A stretch of DNA of 64,000 nt from Pantoea sp. Cy-639 (GTDB lineage: Bacteria; Pseudomonadota; Gammaproteobacteria; Pseudomonadales; Pseudomonadaceae), in assembly GCF_011752525.1 (NCBI RefSeq), contig NZ_VWXI01000013.1, positions 1-64,000 of the forward strand, given 5' to 3'. The translations under genes were made by a program, and so were the position numbers. This document shows positions 42,918 through 50,704 of the stretch, one piece after another. The notes beneath the pieces were generated by a model. The model was not told the DNA's origin, ran no database searches, and worked only from the letters and a program-made list of their open reading frames with translations. Every line of letters starts with the position of its first letter. Position 1 is the first letter of the stretch.

Positions 42918-43616
42918 ATGTCTACATCTCTGGGTGTGCGCATGGGTGCCGAGCTGGTCGGTACCTTCTGGTTGGTGCTGGGGGGCTGCGGCAGTGCCGT
43001 GCTGGCCGCCAGTTCCCCGGTCGGTATCGGTGTGCTGGGGGTCGCCTTCGCCTTTGGCCTGACGGTGCTGACCATGGCGTTCGCCATCGGTCATATCTCT
43101 GGTTGCCATCTCAATCCCGCGGTGTCGTTCGGTCTGGTGGTGGGGGGGCGTTTCCCGGCGAAAGAGCTGCTGCCCTACGTGATCGCCCAAGTCATCGGGG
43201 CAATCCTGGCGGCAGCGGTGATCTACTTCATCGCCAGTGGCAAGGCCGGGTTCGAGCTGTCCAGCGGCCTGGCGTCGAACGGCTACGGCGAGCACTCGCC
43301 GGGCGGCTACAGCCTGGCGGCGGGATTCGTCAGTGAAGTGGTCATGACGGCGATGTTCCTGGTGGTGATCATGGGCGCCACTGACGTGCGTGCGCCGGCC
43401 GGGTTCGCGCCGATCGCCATCGGCCTGGCCCTGACCCTGATCCACCTGATCTCGATTCCGGTCACCAACACCTCGGTCAACCCGGCGCGCAGCACTGGGC
43501 CTGCGTTGTTCGTCGGCGGCTGGGCGTTACAGCAGCTGTGGCTGTTCTGGCTGGCGCCACTGATCGGAGCGGCGCTGGGTGGCGGGTTGTATCGCTGCCT
43601 GGCTAAACAGTCTTAG
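42918..43616 (+). CDS. aqpZ: Aquaporin Z
   Basis: ATG 42918 follows GAGGA; the product is 232 residues with six membrane segments and two half-helices HLNPAVS and SVNPARS. It matches E. coli AqpZ closely (LTVLTMAFAIGHISG, ASNGYGEHSPGGYS, LIHLISIPVTNTSVNPARS). The Phe, His, Thr and Arg of the water-selective filter are kept, so this should be a water channel rather than a glycerol facilitator. The first NPA motif is preceded by CHL instead of GHF. It is a single gene with no clear link to the purine genes around it. Confidence 0.95.
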   Translation: MSTSLGVRMGAELVGTFWLVLGGCGSAVLAASSPVGIGVLGVAFAFGLTVLTMAFAIGHISGCHLNPAVSFGLVVGGRFPAKELLPYVIAQVIGAILAAAVIYFIASGKAGFELSSGLASNGYGEHSPGGYSLAAGFVSEVVMTAMFLVVIMGATDVRAPAGFAPIAIGLALTLIHLISIPVTNTSVNPARSTGPALFVGGWALQQLWLFWLAPLIGAALGGGLYRCLAKQS

Positions 43617-43629
43617 TTTCCGTCGTGGC

Positions 43630-43661
43630 GGCAGCCCGTTCCTTGGTCGTGGCGGGCTGCC
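43630..43661. terminator. Hairpin between convergent aqpZ and guaD
   Basis: GGCAGCCCG (43630-43638) pairs with CGGGCTGCC (43653-43661) across a 14-base loop. Confidence 0.6.
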
Positions 43662-43673
43662 CCCTCGGGCGGG

Positions 43674-44978
43674 TCAGCGCTGGTGTACTTGGCGACCGGC
43701 GGCGTAGGTCGCGCGTACGGTGCGGTCGTCACCCAGGGTGGTCAGCACGAACAGGGTTTCCTCGATGCTCTTCGACTGCTGCAGACGGTAGTCCAGCAGC
43801 GGCGTGGCCTTGTAGTCGAGCACCACGAAGTCGGCGTCGTTGCCCGGGCGCAGGCTGCCGATGCGGTCGTCCAGGCGCAGGGCACGGGCGCCGCCGAGGG
43901 TGGCCAGGTACAGCGATTTGTACGGGTGCAGGCGCGCGCCTTGCATCTGCATCACCTTGTACGCCTCGTTCAGGGTATTGAGCAGCGAGAAGCTGGTCCC
44001 GGCACCGACGTCGGTGCCCAGGCCTACGTTGACCTTGAAACGCTCGGCCTGGGGCAGGTTGAACAGGCCGCTGCCGAGGAACAGGTTGGAGGTCGGGCAG
44101 AACGCCACCGCCGAACCCGTCTGCGCCAGGCGCTGGCATTCCTCGTCGCACAGGTGCACGCCATGGGCGAACACCGAGCGCTCGCCGAGCAGCTCGAAGT
44201 GATCGTAGACGTCCAGGTAGCCCTTCTGCTCAGGGAACAGCGACTTGACCCAGTCGATCTCCTTGAGGTTCTCCGACAGGTGGGTGTGCAGGTACACGCC
44301 AGGGTGCTCCTTGAGCAGCTGGCCGGCCGCCGCCAGTTGTTGCGGCGTGCTGGTCGGCGCGAAGCGCGGGGTGACCGCGTAGTGCAGGCGGCCCTTGCCA
44401 TGCCAGCGCTCGATCAATGCCTTGCTGTCGCGGTAGCTCGACTCGGCGGTGTCGGTCAGGTAGTCGGGGGCGTTGCGGTCCATCATCACCTTGCCGGCGA
44501 TCAGGCACAGGTCCAGGCGCTGGGCTTGCTCGAACAGCGCCTCGACCGACTCGGGATGCACGCTGCCGAACACCAGGGCGGTGGTGGTGCCGTTGCGCAG
44601 CAGTTCCGTGAGGAAGATCTTCGCCACCTGGTCGGCGTGGGCCTTGTCGGCGAACTGTTTCTCGCAGGGGAAGGTATAGGTGTTCAGCCAGTCCAGCAGT
44701 TGCTCGCCGTAGGAGCCGATCATGCCGGTCTGCGGGAAGTGGATATGGGTGTCGATGAATCCCGGGGTGATCAGTGCGTCCGGGTAGTGCTCCACCGCGA
44801 CGCCGTCGGCGAGGGTCGGCAGCAGCTCGCTGGCGTGGCCAAGGGCGCTGATGCGGCCATCGTCGACCACCAGCAGGCCGTCTTCATAGTATTCGCAGGA
44901 CGCCTCCAGGCCGACCTCGGCAGGGTCGGCGATGCTGTGCAGGATGGCGGCTCGGTAGGCTTTGCAGGTTGCGCTCAT
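43674..44978 (-). CDS. guaD: Guanine deaminase
   Basis: GuaD turns guanine into xanthine and ammonia. The 434-residue amidohydrolase has the metal motif FIDTHIHFPQTGMIG, the guanine-deaminase stretch WLNTYTFPCEKQF, YAVTPRFAPTSTPQQL, YLHTHLSENLKEIDW and the late FKVNVGLGTDVGAGTSFS. It is 10 bases downstream of xdhC on the same strand, so it is the last gene of an xdhA-xdhB-xdhC-guaD operon, and its product xanthine is the substrate of the enzyme encoded by the genes before it. Confidence 0.96.
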   Translation of the reverse strand: MSATCKAYRAAILHSIADPAEVGLEASCEYYEDGLLVVDDGRISALGHASELLPTLADGVAVEHYPDALITPGFIDTHIHFPQTGMIGSYGEQLLDWLNTYTFPCEKQFADKAHADQVAKIFLTELLRNGTTTALVFGSVHPESVEALFEQAQRLDLCLIAGKVMMDRNAPDYLTDTAESSYRDSKALIERWHGKGRLHYAVTPRFAPTSTPQQLAAAGQLLKEHPGVYLHTHLSENLKEIDWVKSLFPEQKGYLDVYDHFELLGERSVFAHGVHLCDEECQRLAQTGSAVAFCPTSNLFLGSGLFNLPQAERFKVNVGLGTDVGAGTSFSLLNTLNEAYKVMQMQGARLHPYKSLYLATLGGARALRLDDRIGSLRPGNDADFVVLDYKATPLLDYRLQQSKSIEETLFVLTTLGDDRTVRATYAAGRQVHQR

Positions 44979-44988
44979 GAGGCTCTCG

Positions 44989-45834
44989 TCAAATGGCTTG
45001 GCTGCGCCGGGAGGGCGGCAGCAACTGGGCGATGGGGCCTGAATTGGCGGCAGCGTCGTGCTGGCCGAAACAGGCGTTGTAGGTGGCGATGATTTCCGCG
45101 GCGATGGACACGGCGATCTCGATCGGCAGCTTGCCCTTGACCTCGGCCAGGCCCATCGGGCAGCGCATGCGCGCCATCAGTGCGTCGTCGAAGCCGCGCT
45201 CGCGCAGGCGATGTTCGAACTTGGCGCGCTTGGTCTTCGAGCCGATCAGGCCGAACCAGGTGAAATCATTGCGCTTGAGGATGGCGGCGGTCAGTTCCAG
45301 GTCAAGCTGGTGATTGTGGGTCATGACGATGCAGTAGCTGCCGGCGGGCAGGTCCGCGACTTCGTCGACCGGCTCCTCGCTGACGATCCTGCTCACCCCG
45401 TTGGGGATGAGGTCGGGGAATTCCTGCTCGCGCGAATCGATCCAGCGCACCCGGCAGGGCAGGGCGGCGAGCAAGGGTACCAGAGCCCGGCCGACATGGC
45501 CCGCGCCGAACACGGCTATCTGTGCCTGCACCCCGGTCATGGGCTCGAACAGCAGCACGGTGGCGCCGCCGCAGCACTGGCCGAGGCTGGCGCCGAGGCT
45601 GAAGCGCTCCAGATGTGGCGTGCCGCGGTGTTCCTCGAGCATCTGCCGGGCGATGTGCAGGGCCTTGTATTCCAGGTGGCCGCCGCCGATGGTGTCGTAC
45701 AGCGCGCTGGCGCTGACCACCATCTTGGAGCCGGCGTTGCGCGGGGTCGAGCCGCGTTCCTCGATGATGGTCACCAGAACGCAGGGTTCGCCGCGGGCTT
45801 GATGCTCGGCGAGGGCGTTGATCCATTGGTGCAT
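44989..45834 (-). CDS. xdhC: Xanthine dehydrogenase accessory protein XdhC
   Basis: XdhC inserts the sulfurated molybdenum cofactor into XdhB. The start is ATG 45834 with GAGGT upstream (281 residues). The longer open frame reaching 47544 is antisense-like read-through of the xdhB DNA in another frame and is not coding. Motifs are VTIIEERGSTPRNAGSKMVV, YDTIGGGHLEYKAL, GQCCGGATVLLFEP with the molybdenum-binding type Cys pair, and the Rossmann segment IAVFGAGHVGRALVPLLAAL. It is separated from xdhB by a large REP-like hairpin. Confidence 0.95.
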   Translation of the reverse strand: MHQWINALAEHQARGEPCVLVTIIEERGSTPRNAGSKMVVSASALYDTIGGGHLEYKALHIARQMLEEHRGTPHLERFSLGASLGQCCGGATVLLFEPMTGVQAQIAVFGAGHVGRALVPLLAALPCRVRWIDSREQEFPDLIPNGVSRIVSEEPVDEVADLPAGSYCIVMTHNHQLDLELTAAILKRNDFTWFGLIGSKTKRAKFEHRLRERGFDDALMARMRCPMGLAEVKGKLPIEIAVSIAAEIIATYNACFGQHDAAANSGPIAQLLPPSRRSQAI

Positions 45835-45860
45835 GGTATGAAACCTCGGCAAGTGCTGCC

Positions 45861-45920
45861 GTGGGAGCGGGCTTGACCCGCGACGATCGGCGTCCGATCG
45901 CGGGGCAAGCCCGCTCCCAC
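45861..45920. repeat. 60-bp REP-like inverted repeat between xdhB and xdhC
   Basis: The outer 15-base arms (GTGGGAGCGGGCTTG / CAAGCCCGCTCCCAC) are perfect, with a second inner pairing around CCGATCGCGGG. It lies inside an operon, so it may protect the xdhAB message or reduce xdhC-guaD expression. Confidence 0.75.
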
Positions 45921-45926
45921 ATGCGG

Positions 45927-48326
45927 TTACTGATGGATGCTTTCCAGTTCCTGCTCGACCGGTTGCACAGTGGCCACTGCCTTGCGCATCTGCTCGCAAC
46001 CCCACAGTACCCGCTCTGGCGTCGCGGGTGCGTCGATGTCTGGCTGCACGCGGTAGTCGGCGATGCTCGCCACCGCATCCTTGATAGCGCACCAGGCGGC
46101 GATCCCCAGCATGAACGGCGGTTCGCCCACGGCCTTGGAGTGGAACACGGTGTCCTCCGGGTTCTTGCGGTTCTCCACCAGCTTCACCCGCAGGTCCAGC
46201 GGCATGTCGGCGATGGCCGGGATCTTGTAGCTGGCCGGGCCGTTGGTCACCAGCTTGCCCTTGGCGTTCCACACCAGCTCCTCGGTGGTCAGCCAGCCCA
46301 TGCCCTGGATGAAGCCGCCCTCCACCTGGCCGATGTCGATGGCCGGGTTCAGCGAGTCGCCGACGTCGTGCAGGATGTCGGCACGCAGCATCCTGTACTC
46401 GCCGGTCAGGGTATCGATGATCACCTCCACGCAGGCGGCGCCGAAGGCGTAGTAGTAGAACGGCCGGCCGCGAGCCTGGGTGCGGTCGTAGAAGATCTTC
46501 GGCGTACGGTAGAAACCGGTGGTCGACAGCGACACCTGGGCGAAGTAGGCCTGCTGCACCAGTTGCTCGAAGCTGACGATCTGCTCGCGCACGCGTACAT
46601 GGCCGTTGCGGAACTCGACGTCTTCCTCGGTGACGTTGTAATGGCGCGCGGCGAACTCGACGAGGCGCTTCTTGAGGATCTCGGCGGCGTTCTGCGCGGC
46701 CTTGCCGTTCAGGTCGGCGCCGCTGGAGGCCGCGGTTGGCGAGGTGTTGGGCACCTTGTCGGTGTTGGTGGCGGTGATCTGGATACGTTCGAAGTCGACC
46801 TGGAACACCTGTGCCACCACCTGTGCCACCTTGGTATTCAGGCCCTGGCCCATCTCGGTGCCGCCATGGTTGAGGTGGATGCTGCCGTCGGTATAGATGT
46901 GGATCAGCGCGCCGGCCTGGTTGAGGAAGGTGGCGGTGAACGAGATGCCGAACTTCACCGGGGTCAGCGCCAGGCCCTTCTTCAGTACCGGGCTGTTGGC
47001 GTTGAAACGGCGGATCGATTCGCGGCGCTCGTGGTAGTCGCTGCTGGCCTCGAGGTCGGCGGTCAGTTCCTCGAGCAGGTTGTGCTCGATGGTCTGGTAG
47101 TAGTGGGTGACGTTGCGCTCGGTCTTGCCATAGTAGTTGGCCTTGCGCACCGCCAGCGGGTCCAGCGCCAGGTGGCGGGCGATATGGTCCATCACCTGTT
47201 CGATGGCGACCATTCCCTGTGGGCCGCCGAAGCCGCGGTAGGCGGTGTTGGAGGCGGTGTGGGTCTTGCAGCGGTGTCCGTGCACGGTGGCATCGCCCAG
47301 GTAGTAGGCGTTGTCGGCGTGGAACATGGCGCGGTCGACGATCGAGCCGGACAGGTCCGGCGAATAGCCGCAGTTGCCGGCCAGGTCGAAGTTGATGCCA
47401 TGCAGGCGGCCGCTGTCGTCGAAGCCCACGTCGTACTCGACGTAGAACGGATGGCGCTTGCCGGTCATGGTCATGTCCTCGACCCGTGGCAGGCGCATCT
47501 TGGTCGGCTGGCCGGTCAGGCGCGCGATCACCGCGCACAGGCACGCCGGGCTGGCAGCCTGGGTTTCCTTGCCACCGAAGCCGCCACCCATGCGGCGCAT
47601 GTCGACGACGATCTTGTGCATCGGCACGTCGAGCACCTCGGCCACCAGCTTCTGCACTTCGGTGGGGTTCTGCGTCGAACAGTAGACGATCATGCCGCCA
47701 TCTTCGCTGGGCATCACCGAGCTGATCTGGGTCTCCAGGTAGAAATGCTCCTGGCCGCCGATGTGCAGGGTGCCCTGCAGGCGGTGCGGGGCGCTGGCCA
47801 GGGCGGCGGCCGAGTCGCCGCGCTGGTGAGTGTGGCTGTCGAGCACGAAGTGCTGCTTGCGCAGCGCTTCGACCACGTCGAGCACCGGCTCCAGGTCCTC
47901 GTACTCGACGATCGCGGCCATGGCCGCGCGGCGCGCGGTGTCCTGGTCGCGGGCGGCGACGGCGAGCACTGGCTGGCCGAAGAACTCGACCGTGTCGATG
48001 GCCAGCAGCGGGTCACCGGCGACCACCGGACCGATGTCCTTCAGGCCCGGGATGTCTTCGTGGGTGATGGCGATGCGCACGCCCTCGAACTGATAGCAGG
48101 GGCTGGTATCGATGCGCAGGATGCGCGCGTGGGCGCGGTCCGCGGTGCGTGCATAAACGTGCAACTGGTTGGGGAATTCGAGGCGATCGTCGATGTACAC
48201 CGCCTCGCCGGCCACGTGCTTGTCGGCGCTATCGTGCTTGAGACTGCGACCGACCCCGGTGGTCAGGTCCTGGCTGAACAGTGCGGCCATCTCGGCCTGG
48301 CTCTTGACGGCGTGCTGGTTAGACAT
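45927..48326 (-). CDS. xdhB: Xanthine dehydrogenase, molybdopterin-binding subunit
   Basis: This large subunit oxidises hypoxanthine and xanthine to urate. The 799-residue protein starts with the alpha/beta hammerhead (VGRSLKHDSADKHVAGEAVY) and has the Moco-binding MRRMGGGFGGKETQA and AYRGFGGPQGMVAIE. GTEMGQGLNTK follows, and the active-site Glu735 is in KAVGEPPFMLG. The ATG lies 8 bases inside the end of xdhA, so translation is coupled. With XdhA (Fe-S and FAD) it makes the bacterial two-subunit enzyme. Confidence 0.97.
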   Translation of the reverse strand: MSNQHAVKSQAEMAALFSQDLTTGVGRSLKHDSADKHVAGEAVYIDDRLEFPNQLHVYARTADRAHARILRIDTSPCYQFEGVRIAITHEDIPGLKDIGPVVAGDPLLAIDTVEFFGQPVLAVAARDQDTARRAAMAAIVEYEDLEPVLDVVEALRKQHFVLDSHTHQRGDSAAALASAPHRLQGTLHIGGQEHFYLETQISSVMPSEDGGMIVYCSTQNPTEVQKLVAEVLDVPMHKIVVDMRRMGGGFGGKETQAASPACLCAVIARLTGQPTKMRLPRVEDMTMTGKRHPFYVEYDVGFDDSGRLHGINFDLAGNCGYSPDLSGSIVDRAMFHADNAYYLGDATVHGHRCKTHTASNTAYRGFGGPQGMVAIEQVMDHIARHLALDPLAVRKANYYGKTERNVTHYYQTIEHNLLEELTADLEASSDYHERRESIRRFNANSPVLKKGLALTPVKFGISFTATFLNQAGALIHIYTDGSIHLNHGGTEMGQGLNTKVAQVVAQVFQVDFERIQITATNTDKVPNTSPTAASSGADLNGKAAQNAAEILKKRLVEFAARHYNVTEEDVEFRNGHVRVREQIVSFEQLVQQAYFAQVSLSTTGFYRTPKIFYDRTQARGRPFYYYAFGAACVEVIIDTLTGEYRMLRADILHDVGDSLNPAIDIGQVEGGFIQGMGWLTTEELVWNAKGKLVTNGPASYKIPAIADMPLDLRVKLVENRKNPEDTVFHSKAVGEPPFMLGIAAWCAIKDAVASIADYRVQPDIDAPATPERVLWGCEQMRKAVATVQPVEQELESIHQ

Positions 48327-49773
48327 AAGCGGTCACCCGGGTTTCGATGTGCGGCGATTGCAGTTCGATGAAGTACTTGCGCAGCAGGTTCTGCGCGGTC
48401 AGCAGGCGGTATTCGCGGCTGGCGCGGAAGTCGCTGAGCGGGGTGAAGTCTTCGGCCAGGGCCTGGCAGGCGCGCTCGATGCTGGCCTGGTTCCACGCTT
48501 TGCCGCGCAGCGCTGCTTCGCAGGCACGGGCGCGCTTGGGAATCGCCGCCATGCCGCCGAAGGCGATGCGCACGCCGCTGACCACGCCGTTCTCGAGGCT
48601 CAGGTTGAACGCCGCGCACACGGCGGAAATATCGTCGTCCAGGCGCTTGGATACCTTGTAGGCACGGAACGTCCAGTCATTGCTGGCGCGCGGCACGAGG
48701 ATCTTCTCGATGAACTCGCTGTCCTGGCGGGCGGTGATGCGGTAGTCGATGAAGTAGTCTTCCAGCGCCAGGGTGCGCTGGCGCTGGCCCTGGCGCAGGA
48801 CGACCTGCGCGTCCAGGGCGATCAGCAGGGGGGGCGAGTCGCCGATCGGCGAGGCGTTGCCGATGTTGCCGCCGAGGGTGCCTTGGTTGCGGATTTGCAG
48901 CGAGGCGAAGCGGTGCAGCAGGGCGCCGAAGTCGGGGTATTCCTCGTTCAGCGCGGCGTAGCAGTCGGTCAATGGCGTGGCGGCACCGATCTCCAGGTGG
49001 CTGGCGCTGCGCTCGATGCGCTTGAGCTCGGCGACATGACCCACATAGATCATCACCGGCAAGGTGCGGTGGAACTGGGTGACCTCCAGCGCCAGGTCAG
49101 TGCCGCCGGCCAGCAGGCGGGCTTCGGGGTGCGAGCTGTAGAGGTCGGCCAGGTCGGCCACGGTCAGCGGCACCAGGCAGCGCTTGTCGCCACTGTTGAG
49201 CTCGCCGGTCTGCTGCGGGGCGATGGCCTTGAGGCGGGCGATGGTCTGTGCCTGCTGCGCGTCGAACTGGTCGCGGCAGGGCTGGGCGCAGCTCTGCGCG
49301 GCGGCATCGAGGATCGGCCGGTAGCCGGTGCAGCGGCACAGGTTGCCGGCCAAGGCTTCCTGGGCCTGGTGCAGGTCGTGGCCGCTGCTGTTCTTCTGCA
49401 GGGCGAACAGCGACATGACGAAGCCGGGGGTACAGAACCCGCATTGCGAGCCATGGCAGTCGGCCATGGCTTTCTGCACGCTGTGCAGCTCGCCGTCGTG
49501 CTTGAGACCTTCCACGCTGATCAGTTGCTTGCCATGCAGCGAGGAGACGAACGTCAGGCAGGAATTGAGACTTCGGTAACGGATGGCGTCGACGCCCTGG
49601 TCGTCCTGGACGAGCTCGCCGACCACCACGGTGCAGGCGCCGCAGTCACCGCTGGCGCAGCCTTCCTTGGTGCCGGGCTTGCCCAGGTGCTCGCGCAGGT
49701 ACTGCAGCACCGTCATGTTCGGGTCCAGGGCGTGCTCGCTGTGCAGCGCCTGGTTGACGAGAAACTGGATCAC
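48319..49773 (-). CDS. xdhA: Xanthine dehydrogenase, Fe-S/FAD subunit
   Basis: The 484-residue small subunit passes electrons from the molybdenum centre to NAD+. The plant-type 2Fe-2S cluster ligands are Cys39, Cys44, Cys47 and Cys72, and the second cluster has Cys111, Cys114, Cys146 and Cys148 (QCGFCTPGF, LCRCTGYRP). The FAD domain follows with LLAGGTDLALEVTQ and GGNIGNASPIGDSPPLLIAL. It is the first gene of the xdhABC-guaD operon and is divergent from a GntR gene; the 268-base gap has two TGACC-type inverted repeats 50-90 bases upstream of the start. Confidence 0.97.
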   Translation of the reverse strand: MIQFLVNQALHSEHALDPNMTVLQYLREHLGKPGTKEGCASGDCGACTVVVGELVQDDQGVDAIRYRSLNSCLTFVSSLHGKQLISVEGLKHDGELHSVQKAMADCHGSQCGFCTPGFVMSLFALQKNSSGHDLHQAQEALAGNLCRCTGYRPILDAAAQSCAQPCRDQFDAQQAQTIARLKAIAPQQTGELNSGDKRCLVPLTVADLADLYSSHPEARLLAGGTDLALEVTQFHRTLPVMIYVGHVAELKRIERSASHLEIGAATPLTDCYAALNEEYPDFGALLHRFASLQIRNQGTLGGNIGNASPIGDSPPLLIALDAQVVLRQGQRQRTLALEDYFIDYRITARQDSEFIEKILVPRASNDWTFRAYKVSKRLDDDISAVCAAFNLSLENGVVSGVRIAFGGMAAIPKRARACEAALRGKAWNQASIERACQALAEDFTPLSDFRASREYRLLTAQNLLRKYFIELQSPHIETRVTAYV

Positions 49774-49825
49774 GGGGAGGGCCTCGCAATGATTTTATTG
49801 TTGTTCGGGCGGACTCTAAGCAGGC

Positions 49826-49841
49826 TTGACCTGATGGTCAA
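49826..49841. promoter_or_regulatory. TTGACC-TGAT-GGTCAA operator candidate (xdhA/GntR)
   Basis: A perfect 6-bp inverted repeat with a 4-base spacer, 53 bases upstream of xdhA. It is a likely binding site for the divergent GntR regulator. Confidence 0.65.
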
Positions 49842-49849
49842 TAAATTTC

Positions 49850-49863
49850 TGACTCAAGGGTCA
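49850..49863. promoter_or_regulatory. Second TGAC(T/C)C-AA-GGGTCA site (xdhA/GntR)
   Basis: TGACTC-AA-GGGTCA has one mismatch between arms and the same TGACC half-site. It starts 8 bases beyond the first site, as expected for a paired operator. Confidence 0.5.
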
Positions 49864-50041
49864 AGATTTTGCCCGAACGCTTTCCGGTCGCCTCGAAACG
49901 CCTTCTCCAAGCATAGTTCGCGCCGCCGTCGGTGGATGACCGACAGGTCGCATAAACCCTTGCGTGGCGCTGCGCGTGCACGGAGCAAGTGCGCTACAAT
50001 CGCGCCCTTGTGCACTGCATTTCAGATCGCGAAGGAAAACC

Positions 50042-50701
50042 ATGACGTTCAAGGCGCCGGACAGCCTCTCCGAGCAAATTGCCCATTACCTGGCCGAGCG
50101 GATCATCCGCGGCGAACTCGCACCCGGCGAGCGTATCCAGGAGCAGAAGGTCACCCAGGCCCTGAACGTCAGCCGCGGCTCGGTGCGCGAGGCGTTGCTG
50201 ATCCTCGAGCGTCGTCACTTGATCGCCATCCTGCCGCGTCGCGGCGCCCATGTGACCGAGCTGGACGAGAACGGCGTACGCAGCCTGTGCACGCTGATGG
50301 GCGAGTTCTACATCCTGCTGGGCAACGCGGTGGCCCAGCACTGGCGCAGCGAAAGCGACTTGCGCCCGTTCCTGGAGATCCAGCAGCGTCTTGAACGCGC
50401 CCACGCCAGCCAGGACATCAAGAGTTTCGTCGCCGACAGCTTCGCGGTGATGCGCGCCGCCTATCCGTTCGCCAACAACCCTTACCTGCAGGAAACCGTC
50501 GAGAACCTGCAGCCGGCCATGAGCCGCGCCTATTACCTGGCCCTCGACCAGCGCCAGGCCAACATGGTCGATTACCTCAACCTGTTCGCCCGCCTGCTCG
50601 AGGCCGTGGTCGCCCGCGACCTGCCGCGCATCCGCGAGGTGCTCGCCGCCTACAGCCAGCGCAGTTGCGAGCTGGTGCTGGCGGCGCTGGCGCGGATCTG
50701 A
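50042..50701 (+). CDS. GntR-family regulator, candidate repressor of xdhABC-guaD
   Basis: ATG 50042 follows GAAGGAAAACC; 219 residues. The winged helix is SLSEQIAHYLAERIIRGELA, PGERIQEQKVTQALNVSRGS, VREALLILERRHLIAILPRR, and the FCD domain follows with FYILLGNAVAQHWR and FARLLEAVVARDLPRIREVL. It is divergent from xdhA with two TGACC-type repeats in the gap. It stops 3 bases before smc; the tight spacing means smc may share its transcript, an unusual link of a purine regulator to a chromosome-structure gene. The ligand is unknown; a purine is plausible. Confidence 0.87.
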   Translation: MTFKAPDSLSEQIAHYLAERIIRGELAPGERIQEQKVTQALNVSRGSVREALLILERRHLIAILPRRGAHVTELDENGVRSLCTLMGEFYILLGNAVAQHWRSESDLRPFLEIQQRLERAHASQDIKSFVADSFAVMRAAYPFANNPYLQETVENLQPAMSRAYYLALDQRQANMVDYLNLFARLLEAVVARDLPRIREVLAAYSQRSCELVLAALARI

Positions 50702-50704
50702 CCG

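Noticed and set aside
45835..47544. Upstream extension of xdhC by 570 codons
   Set aside because: Overlaps xdhB in another frame and is Arg/Pro-rich without similarity; XdhC starts at 45834 with a ribosome site.
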